The notes below the pieces were generated by a model. The model searched no databases. It was not told the DNA's origin and saw only the letters and a list, made by a program, of their open reading frames with translations. This document shows positions 1-5,192 of a stretch of 5,192 nt of DNA, piece after piece. This DNA is from Burkholderiaceae bacterium (GTDB lineage Bacteria; Pseudomonadota; Gammaproteobacteria; Burkholderiales; Burkholderiaceae_C), in assembly GCA_025458585.1 (NCBI GenBank), contig JALOSD010000141.1, positions 1 through 5,192 of the forward strand, read 5' to 3'. Numbering within the stretch: position 1 is the stretch's first letter; every line of letters begins with the position of its first letter. A program made the translations under genes and the position numbers.

Positions 1-672
1 CGACTGCCGTTCGGCCTCGAGGTCGTCGGCTTCGCCGAAGAGGAAGGCCAGCGCTACAAGGCCACGTTCCTCGGCTCGGGCGCGCTCACCGGCCACTTCG
101 ACGCGGCCTGGCTCGACCAGACCGACGCCGACGGCGTGACGATGCGCGAGGCGATGCGCGCGGCAGGCCTGCCCGCGGCGATGGAGGCGATCGCCGCGCT
201 GACGCGCGATCCGGCGCGCTACCTCGGGTTCGTCGAAGTCCATATCGAGCAGGGGCCGGTGCTGAACGAACTCGACCTGCCGCTGGGCGTCGTCACCTCG
301 ATCAACGGCAGCGTGCGCTACCTCGGCGAGGTCGTCGGCATGGAGCTCGACCGCATCTGCCAGGCGCGCGGCCTCGCCCACCGCGTCGAGGAAACGCTGC
401 GCGCGGCCGCCGCGCCGAGCGACACCGCGTGGCAGCGCCGGTGGGAGAACGCCGTCGCCGCGCTCGGCCTGCCGGCGCACCGCATGCCCAGCGGCGCCGG
501 CCACGACGCGATGAAGCTGCACGAGGTGATGCCGCAGGCGATGCTGTTCGTGCGCGGCCTGAACTCGGGCATCAGCCACAACCCGCTCGAATCGAGCACC
601 AGCGACGACATCGAGCTCGCCGTGCGCGCATTCCGGCACTTGCTCGACCAGCTGGGGACTTGCGCATCATGA
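1..672 (+). CDS. Zn-dependent M20 amidohydrolase (allantoate amidohydrolase / N-carbamoylase group), 5'-partial, with internal in-frame deletion
   Basis: The frame is open from base 1 (223 visible residues, TGA at 670-672), so the N-terminus with the first zinc ligands lies upstream. Seen: the metal/base motif EEEG at residues 13-16, HIEQGP with His81 (a zinc-ligand motif of this family), GAGHDAM at 167-171, and SGISHNP with the last ligand His193. These mark the group that hydrolyses N-carbamoyl or ureido compounds (allantoate, N-carbamoyl amino acids, N-carbamoyl-beta-alanine) to free amine, CO2 and ammonia in the cytoplasm. Odd: after GEVVGM (residues 109-114) the protein jumps directly to ELDRICQARGL. 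Family members have roughly 80 more residues there, including the HAGTTPM motif and the VPG/Arg segment of the dimerisation domain that binds substrate across the dimer. The reading frame is kept. Identity is sure; activity of this version is doubtful and the exact substrate is not decided. It overlaps the next gene by ATGA, indicating an operon. Confidence 0.9.
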   Translation, partial: RLPFGLEVVGFAEEEGQRYKATFLGSGALTGHFDAAWLDQTDADGVTMREAMRAAGLPAAMEAIAALTRDPARYLGFVEVHIEQGPVLNELDLPLGVVTSINGSVRYLGEVVGMELDRICQARGLAHRVEETLRAAAAPSDTAWQRRWENAVAALGLPAHRMPSGAGHDAMKLHEVMPQAMLFVRGLNSGISHNPLESSTSDDIELAVRAFRHLLDQLGTCAS

Positions 673-1895
673 CCACCTACGAACGACTCGACGCCTGGGT
701 CGACGCCCACTTCGACGAGCAGGTGCGCCTGCTGCAGGAACTCGTGCGCGTGCCCACCGACACGCCGCCCGGCAACAACGCGCCGCACGCCGAACGCACT
801 GCCGAACTGCTCGGCGCGATCGGCTGGGGCGTCGAGCGCCACCCGGTTCCGGCCGACGAGGTGAAGGCCTATGGCCTGCAGTCGATCACCAACGTGATCG
901 TGCGCCGCCGCTACGGCGCGGGCGGCCCGACGATCGCGCTCAACGCGCACGGCGACGTCGTGCCGCCCGGCGAGGGCTGGACGCACGACCCCTACGGCGG
1001 CGAGATCGAAGGCGGCAGGCTCTACGGGCGCGCCGCCGCGGTCAGCAAGAGCGACTTCACGACCTACCTCCACGCCGTGCGCGCACTCGAAGCCCTCGGC
1101 GAGCCGCTGAAGGGCGGCGTCGAGCTGCACTTCACCTACGACGAGGAGTTCGGCGGCGAGCTCGGCCCCGGCTGGCTGCTGAGGCACGGGCTGACGAAGC
1201 CCGACTTGCTGATCGCGGCCGGCTTCAGCTATCAGGTCGTCGTCGCGCACAACGGCTGCCTGCAGATGGAAGTGACGGTGCACGGGCAGATGGCGCACGC
1301 CGCGATCCCGCACACCGGCGTCGACGCGCTGCAGGGCGCGGTCGCGATCCTGAACGCGCTGTACCTGCAGAACGGGCTCTACCGCAGCGTGACGTCGAAG
1401 GTGCCGGGCATCACGCACCCGTACCTCAACGTCGGGCGCATCGAGGGCGGCACCAACACCAACGTCGTGCCTGGCAAGGTCGTGCTGCGCCTCGACCGCC
1501 GCATGATCCCGGAGGAAGACCCCGTCGCGGTCGAGGCCGACATCCGCCGCGTGATCACCGAAGCGGCCGAGGCCTGCCCCGGCATCCGGGTCGAGATCCG
1601 GCGCCTGCTGCTCGCCCAGGCGTGGAAGCCGGCGGCCGGCAACTCCGAGCTTGTGGCCGCGCTGCAGCGCCACGGCGAGGCCGTGTTCGGCGAGCCGATC
1701 CCCACCAGCGGCACGCCGCTGTACACCGACGTGCGGCTGTACGGCGCCGCCGGCGTGCCGGCCGCGATCTACGGTGCCGGGCCGCGCACGGTGTTCGAGT
1801 CGAACGCGAAGCGCGCCGACGAGCACGTCGTGCTCGACGACCTGCGGCGCGCGACGAAGGTCGTCGCGCGCACCTTGTTCGACCTGCTGCACTGA
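669..1895 (+). CDS. M20-family metallopeptidase / amidohydrolase (ArgE/DapE-like), complete
   Basis: A 408-residue protein, the usual length for the family, starting at the ATG of an ATGA overlap with the upstream amidohydrolase; a weak GGGGA (654-658) lies 10 bases before it. Seen: catalytic-domain motif NAHGD (His94, Asp96), WTHDPYGGEIEGGRLYGR (103-121), the base/ligand pair Glu159-Glu160 in YDEEFGGE, a dimerisation domain from about 199 to 310 with VHGQMAHAAIP (His210) and TNVVPGK (264-270), and a C-terminal catalytic segment with YTDVRLYGAAGVP (352-364). The fold and family are clear. Odd: where M20 enzymes have the bridging Asp (GRGAAD), this has Val125; the GEPT Glu is Phe186; the C-terminal ligand His before the P/A-D-E motif is Lys381. 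It may use a rearranged metal site or have lost hydrolysis. Probable role, inferred from context, is amide/carbamoyl hydrolysis in the same pathway as its neighbour. No signal peptide is visible, so it is cytoplasmic. Confidence 0.93.
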   Translation: MTTYERLDAWVDAHFDEQVRLLQELVRVPTDTPPGNNAPHAERTAELLGAIGWGVERHPVPADEVKAYGLQSITNVIVRRRYGAGGPTIALNAHGDVVPPGEGWTHDPYGGEIEGGRLYGRAAAVSKSDFTTYLHAVRALEALGEPLKGGVELHFTYDEEFGGELGPGWLLRHGLTKPDLLIAAGFSYQVVVAHNGCLQMEVTVHGQMAHAAIPHTGVDALQGAVAILNALYLQNGLYRSVTSKVPGITHPYLNVGRIEGGTNTNVVPGKVVLRLDRRMIPEEDPVAVEADIRRVITEAAEACPGIRVEIRRLLLAQAWKPAAGNSELVAALQRHGEAVFGEPIPTSGTPLYTDVRLYGAAGVPAAIYGAGPRTVFESNAKRADEHVVLDDLRRATKVVARTLFDLLH

Positions 1896-2003
1896 GCGAT
1901 GCACCAACGCGAGGCGCGCTACGGGTTCACCATGGTGCACTTCCGTCGAAACCTGCGCACAGAATTTGCAACCTGACTCGATCGTCTGCGTTCAACCCGC
2001 TCC

Positions 2004-2007
2004 GGAG
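2004..2007 (+). promoter_or_regulatory. Ribosome binding site of the substrate-binding protein gene
   Basis: GGAG lies six bases before the ATG at 2014, a good Shine-Dalgarno spacing. It fixes the start directly ahead of a typical export signal, although the frame is open much further upstream. Confidence 0.6.
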
Positions 2008-2013
2008 CCCTCC

Positions 2014-3063
2014 ATGACCCTGCGTTCCTTCGCCCGCCGCACCGTGCTCGGCGCCCTCGCCGCGTCGGCGCTCGCCGCCGCCAGCCTGTCCGCCCAGGCC
2101 CAGGAGACCAGCATCAAGTTCCAGCTCGACTGGCGCTTCGAAGGCCCGTCGGCGCTGTTCCTGACGCCCGCGGCGAAGGGCTACTTCAAGGACGAGAAGC
2201 TCAACGTGACGATCGACGCCGGCAACGGCTCGGGCGGCACCGTCACGCGCGTGGCCAGCGGCACCTACGACATGGGCTTCGCCGACCTCGCCGCGCTGAT
2301 GGAATTCCACGCCAACAACCCGACGGTGCCGAACAAGCCGGTCGCGGTGATGATGGTCTACAACAACACGCCGGCGGCGGTGCTGGCGCTCAAGAAGACC
2401 GGCATCAAGACGCCGACCGACCTCAACGGCAAGAAGCTGGGCGCGCCGGTGTTCGACGCCGGACGCAAGGCATGGCCGATCTTCGCGAAGGCGAACAACG
2501 TCGGCAACGTGGCCTGGACCGCGATGGACCCGCCGCTGCGCGAGACGATGCTGGTGCGCGGCGACATCGACGCGATCACCGGCTTCTCGTTCACCTCGCT
2601 GCTCAACCTCGAGGCGCGCGGCATCAAGTCCGACGACGTCGTCGTGATGCCGTACCCGCAGTACGGCGTCAAGCTCTACGGCAACGCGATCATCGTCTCG
2701 GAGAGTTTCCTGAAGAGCAACCCGGACGCCGTGAAGGCGTTCCTGCGCGCGTTCACGAAGGGCGTGAAGGACGTGATCGCCGACCCCAAGGCGGCGATCG
2801 CGCACGTGAAGGCGCGCGACGGCATCATCAACGAGGCGCTCGAGCTGCGCCGCCTGCAGCTCGCGCTCGACGCCACCGTGCTGACGCCCGACGCGAAGGC
2901 CGAAGGCTTCGGCAACGTGATGGGGCCGCGGCTGGCGCTGATGGCCAGCCAGGTCGCCGACGCGTTCGCCACCAAGGAGCGCATCAACCCCAACGCGGTG
3001 TGGAACGGCACACTGCTGCCGCCCGACGCCGAGCGCAACATCTTCGCCGTCAAGCGCAAGTAA
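2014..3063 (+). CDS. ABC transporter substrate-binding protein, NMT1/THI5 (SsuA/TauA-like) family
   Basis: A 349-residue periplasmic binding protein that would capture a small N- or S-containing ligand and hand it to an inner-membrane ABC importer. Seen: a signal peptide at 1-29 with basic n-region (RSFARRT), Ala/Leu-rich core, and AQA|QE cleavage after Ala29. The mature start has the family pattern FQLDWRFEGPSALFL (36-50) and AAKGYFKDEKLNV (53-65), then GSGGTVTRVASGTYDMGFADLAAL (72-95), matching the GxGS...VasGxyDfGfaD hallmark of NMT1/THI5-like proteins. The second lobe has PTDLNGKKLGAPVFDAGR (134-151), the hinge-lobe contact region. Length is normal. It lies 118 bases after the M20 gene, so it may be co-transcribed or have its own promoter. 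The matching ATPase is about 1.5 kb downstream, separated by two other genes. Ligand unknown: THI5-like proteins bind pyrimidines, but also sulfonates, nitrate and others; a pyrimidine or ureide is a guess from the neighbours. Confidence 0.93.
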   Translation: MTLRSFARRTVLGALAASALAAASLSAQAQETSIKFQLDWRFEGPSALFLTPAAKGYFKDEKLNVTIDAGNGSGGTVTRVASGTYDMGFADLAALMEFHANNPTVPNKPVAVMMVYNNTPAAVLALKKTGIKTPTDLNGKKLGAPVFDAGRKAWPIFAKANNVGNVAWTAMDPPLRETMLVRGDIDAITGFSFTSLLNLEARGIKSDDVVVMPYPQYGVKLYGNAIIVSESFLKSNPDAVKAFLRAFTKGVKDVIADPKAAIAHVKARDGIINEALELRRLQLALDATVLTPDAKAEGFGNVMGPRLALMASQVADAFATKERINPNAVWNGTLLPPDAERNIFAVKRK

Positions 3064-3095
3064 GCGCGCCCGCGCGGGTCGACGATGGGGCGCGC
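3064..3095. terminator. Possible bidirectional terminator hairpin between convergent genes
   Basis: An 8-bp perfect inverted repeat (GCGCGCCC at 3064-3071, GGGCGCGC at 3088-3095) with a 16-base loop fills the 36-base gap between the stop codons of the binding-protein gene and the oppositely directed gene. The position suits a shared terminator, but there is no clear T-tract on either side and GC-rich DNA forms such repeats by chance. Confidence 0.3.
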
Positions 3096-3099
3096 CGCG

Positions 3100-3663
3100 T
3101 CAGCGCAGGTCGTACGAGATCTGCAGCATCAGGCCGGCGTTGCCCAGCAGGTTCAGCTGCGCGCTCCAGTTGCGGTCGAACTGCCAGCCCGCCGACAGCA
3201 CGACGCCGGGCGAGAAGCCGTCGTAGTTGAACGGCACCTTGTCCTCGTACTCGTCGACGTAGCCGTACAGCACCCCGGCCGTCCACTGGAGGAAGAACTT
3301 CGGGCGGCCGAGGAAGTTGTAGTAGCGCTGCCCGCCGTAGAGGTAGGTGCTCGGCTGGCCGAACGAGTTGCTGAAGTAGACGAGGCCGAACATCCAGTTG
3401 TCGGGCCGCTGCCACTCCATGCCGATGCCCCACACGTACTCGTGCTCGGGGCTCGGGTCGAAGTGCAGCGTGTACGGCGAGGTCACGATGCGCGCGTAAC
3501 CCGGCCACTCGGGCTCGGGGATCGGGTGCCGCGCGACCCACGCGGCGCCGGCGTCGGCGAGGTCCTTGGGGCCGATGGTCGGCGGCGCGGTGTTCGTCTG
3601 GCCCAGAGCGGGCACGACGCTGACGGCGGCGAGCGCGGCCGCGAAGGATCGGATCGTGGACAA
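3100..3663 (-). CDS. Exported small beta-barrel-like (outer-membrane) protein of unknown function
   Basis: About 187 residues read leftward, with the stop at 3100-3102. I chose the TTG at 3661-3663 because it gives a compact signal peptide (MSTIRSFAAAL..., core Ala/Val-rich, likely cleavage after ALG near residue 21). A GTG at 3715-3717 would add 18 residues. Neither has a good Shine-Dalgarno. Mature protein: alternating aromatic/hydrophobic strands with charged turns, such as EYVWGIGMEWQ, NWMFGLVYFSNSFGQPSTYLYGGQRYY (89-115), FFLQWTAGVLYGYVDEYEDKVPFNYDGFSP, and a last strand GLMLQISYDLR. This resembles small outer-membrane barrels found in many Proteobacteria, some of which I recall being labelled 'sn-glycerol-3-phosphate transporter' without strong grounds; that name should not be read as a function. 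The C-terminal residue is Arg and not the usual aromatic of barrel proteins. It sits inverted between the binding-protein and ATPase genes, so it may or may not belong to the transport system. Confidence 0.8.
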   Translation of the reverse strand: MSTIRSFAAALAAVSVVPALGQTNTAPPTIGPKDLADAGAAWVARHPIPEPEWPGYARIVTSPYTLHFDPSPEHEYVWGIGMEWQRPDNWMFGLVYFSNSFGQPSTYLYGGQRYYNFLGRPKFFLQWTAGVLYGYVDEYEDKVPFNYDGFSPGVVLSAGWQFDRNWSAQLNLLGNAGLMLQISYDLR

Positions 3664-3697
3664 GGTCTGGCGGCGGGCGGTGGCGACGCGCGCGATT

Positions 3698-4588
3698 GTG
3701 TCAGGGCGCGCCGCCACACCGCGGCACGGGGTCGCGGCGTTCGTCGTGGCGGTGCTCGTGCTGGCGCAGGCGCTTTCCGGCTGCGCCTGGCTCGACGAGC
3801 ACCAGCGCCGCCTCGCGCTGCGGCCGACGCCGGGCCAGCCGGCCGACTTCGCGGGACTGCGCCCGGGCGACGAGCGCACGCTGGTGCCGATCGTCGAGGC
3901 CGGGCAGGTGCAGCAGCTCGCGCTGTGGTGGCTGCCGCACGCCGACCCCGCCGCGCCGACGTTGCTGTACCTGCATGGCACGTTCCGCAACCTGTACCGC
4001 AACCTGCCGAAGATCGACGCGCTGCGCGAGGCGGGCTTCGCGATCGTCGCCGTCGACTACCGCGGCTGGGGCGACAGCACGCCGATCGTGCCGTCGGAGG
4101 CGACGATCGTCACCGACGCCTGGCGTGCTTGGGCCGAACTCGTGCGCCGGCAGCCCGACCCCGGGCGGCGCGTGATCTTCGGCCACTCGATGGGCGGCAC
4201 GGTGGCGGTCACGCTCGCGAGCCAGCTCAGGCACGGCGTCGACTACGGCGCGCTCGCCGTCGAGTCGACCTTCACCCGCATGCCCGACGTGGCCGCGGCC
4301 GCCGGTTTCTGGGGCCGCGTCGGCGCCGGCATGACGACGCTCGAGTTCGACGCCGTCTCGCGCATCGGCGCCGTCGACGCGCCGATCTGGATGCTGCACG
4401 GCGACGCCGACCGCACGGTGCCGATCGAGCTCGGCCGGCGCCTGCGCGACGCCGCCCCGCCCGGTGCCGTGCGCTGGGTGGAGTTTGCGGGCGGCACGCA
4501 CAGCCGCCTGCACCAGCACTTTCCTGAGACATACCACAGCGTCTTCCGCGACCTGATCGCCCACCTGCCCGCCGCCACGCCGCCATGA
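3698..4588 (+). CDS. Predicted lipoprotein, alpha/beta-hydrolase fold (serine hydrolase)
   Basis: About 296 residues from the GTG at 3698. This start places a short basic n-region (SGRAATPRHG) before a hydrophobic core and a lipobox LSGC (residues 26-29), so Cys29 would be lipidated. GTG at 3680 or ATG at 3566 are alternatives; the latter would overlap the divergent gene heavily. Seen: oxyanion-hole motif YLHGT (91-95), VDYRGWGDS (119-127), nucleophile elbow GHSMGG with Ser164, acid in HGDADRTVP (Asp238, or Asp236), and His268 in GGTHSR: a full Ser-Asp-His triad. Family knowledge: this is the BEM46/serine aminopeptidase-like group of esterases/peptidases acting on small esters or amides. The substrate is not readable. 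The stop overlaps the ATG of the ABC ATPase (ATGA), so the two are translationally coupled, suggesting a shared function with the transporter. It would be membrane-anchored on the periplasmic side, if lipidated. Confidence 0.87.
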   Translation: MSGRAATPRHGVAAFVVAVLVLAQALSGCAWLDEHQRRLALRPTPGQPADFAGLRPGDERTLVPIVEAGQVQQLALWWLPHADPAAPTLLYLHGTFRNLYRNLPKIDALREAGFAIVAVDYRGWGDSTPIVPSEATIVTDAWRAWAELVRRQPDPGRRVIFGHSMGGTVAVTLASQLRHGVDYGALAVESTFTRMPDVAAAAGFWGRVGAGMTTLEFDAVSRIGAVDAPIWMLHGDADRTVPIELGRRLRDAAPPGAVRWVEFAGGTHSRLHQHFPETYHSVFRDLIAHLPAATPP

Positions 4589-5192
4589 CCCACTTCGTCG
4601 ATTTCCGCAACGTCTGGCTCGCCTACAACGACGAGCTGCTCGCCAAGGGGCAGTTCGCCGTCGAGGACATCACGCTCCAGGTCGGCCAGGGCGAATTCAT
4701 CGCCATCGTCGGCCCCTCGGGCTGCGGCAAGAGCACGTTCATGAAGCTTGCCACCGGCCTGCGCCGGCCGAGCAAGGGCACCGTGATCATCGACGGGCGC
4801 GAGGTCGACGGCCCGCTGAAGATCACCGGCATGGCGTTCCAGGCGCCGAGCCTGCTGCCGTGGCGCACGACGGTGGACAACGTGCTGCTGCCGCTCGAGA
4901 TCGTCGAGCCCTACCGCTCGAACTTCCGCGCCAAGCGCGCCGAGTACGACGCGAAGGCGCGCAGGCTGCTGCAAAGCGTCGGCCTCGGCGGCTACGAGGA
5001 CAAGTACCCGTGGCAGCTCTCCGGCGGCATGCAGCAGCGCGCGAGCATCTGCCGCGCGCTGATCCACGAGCCGAAGATGCTGCTGCTCGACGAGCCGTTC
5101 GGTGCGCTCGACGCCTTCACGCGCGAGGAACTGTGGTGCGCGCTGCGCGACCTGCAGGCGGCGCAGAAGTTCAACGTCATCCTCGTCACGCA
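4585..5192 (+). CDS. ABC transporter ATP-binding protein, NitT/TauT (SsuB/TauB-like) family, 3'-partial
   Basis: This starts at the ATG of the ATGA overlap with the hydrolase gene and stays open to the window edge (202 full codons; family length about 260-280). No Shine-Dalgarno is visible, so translation probably depends on re-initiation after the upstream gene. Seen: Walker A GPSGCGKST (43-51), Q-loop AFQAPSLLPWRTTVDNVLLP with Gln86 (84-103), ABC signature LSGGMQQR (145-152), Walker B MLLLDEP with Asp169-Glu170, and D-loop GALD (173-176); the window ends at the expected H-loop histidine (VT followed by CA, the first two bases of a His or Gln codon). SLLPWRT is typical of the nitrate/sulfonate/taurine/THI5 branch, matching the NMT1/THI5-type binding protein encoded at 2014. 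It would energise import through a permease not seen here, expected downstream. All ATPase motifs visible are intact. Confidence 0.95.
   Translation, partial: MTHFVDFRNVWLAYNDELLAKGQFAVEDITLQVGQGEFIAIVGPSGCGKSTFMKLATGLRRPSKGTVIIDGREVDGPLKITGMAFQAPSLLPWRTTVDNVLLPLEIVEPYRSNFRAKRAEYDAKARRLLQSVGLGGYEDKYPWQLSGGMQQRASICRALIHEPKMLLLDEPFGALDAFTREELWCALRDLQAAQKFNVILVT

Noticed and set aside
1928..1937. Palindrome CACCATGGTG as an operator site
   Set aside because: A single 10-bp palindrome with no second copy or adjacent promoter; expected by chance in a few kilobases.
318..1940. Long leftward open frame of 540 codons opposite the two M20 genes
   Set aside because: It is a GC-rich antisense shadow: His/Arg/Val/Ala-heavy, no recognisable domain, and fully opposite two genes with clear family motifs.
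1966..1995. TTGCAA with a weak hexamer GTTCAA 18 bases on, as a promoter for the binding-protein gene
   Set aside because: The -10 candidate matches the consensus poorly; I cannot support a promoter call.
2014..2100. Twin-arginine (Tat) signal in the binding protein
   Set aside because: There is an RR pair (ARRTVLG), but the full S/T-RRxFLK pattern is incomplete, and most proteins of this family use the general Sec route.
1927..2805. Leftward open frame opposite the binding-protein gene
   Set aside because: Low-complexity Arg/Val/His-rich translation with no motifs; the plus-strand protein explains the region.
2472..3230. Plus-strand open frame overlapping the end of the binding-protein gene
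   Set aside because: Arg/Ala-rich translation typical of an off-frame read in high-GC DNA; it crosses two real genes.
3566..3697. Earlier ATG start for the alpha/beta hydrolase
   Set aside because: It would add 44 residues ahead of a normal lipoprotein signal and overlap the coding part of the divergent gene's signal peptide; the later GTG gives a normal n-region.

Overview
The window is GC-rich and almost fully coding, with tight gene spacing, ATGA stop/start overlaps and a strong G/C bias at third codon positions. Gene families and codon style point to a betaproteobacterium of the Burkholderiales (Rubrivivax/Leptothrix/Ideonella-like). This is inference from style and not a database match.

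Layout: (1) 1-672 (+) is the 3' part of an M20-family amidohydrolase of the allantoate amidohydrolase / N-carbamoyl-amino-acid hydrolase / beta-ureidopropionase group. It carries a clean in-frame gap where most of the dimerisation domain should be. (2) 669-1895 (+), overlapping it by ATGA, is a complete second M20-family metallopeptidase of 408 aa with several non-canonical residues at expected zinc-ligand positions. (3) 2014-3063 (+) is a periplasmic NMT1/THI5-type (SsuA/TauA-like) ABC substrate-binding protein with a signal peptide. (4) 3100-3663 (-) is a small exported, probably outer-membrane beta-barrel protein, convergent with (3). (5) 3698-4588 (+) is a predicted lipoprotein of the alpha/beta-hydrolase fold, almost abutting (4) head to head. 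(6) 4585-5192 (+) is an ABC ATPase of the nitrate/sulfonate/taurine (NitT/TauT) type. It overlaps (5) by ATGA and runs off the window before its H-loop.

Together this looks like part of an uptake-and-degradation locus for a small N-containing compound, plausibly a pyrimidine, hydantoin or ureide. The binding protein and ATPase (with a permease expected just downstream) would import the compound, and the M20 enzymes would hydrolyse carbamoyl or amide intermediates. The substrate is inferred only from family membership and neighbourhood. There are no RNA genes, insertion sequences, CRISPR arrays or gene-free stretches above 300 bases. The longest gap is 118 bases (1896-2013). The points most worth a second look are the domain-sized gap in the first enzyme, the altered metal site of the second, and the coupling of a lipoprotein hydrolase to an ABC ATPase.
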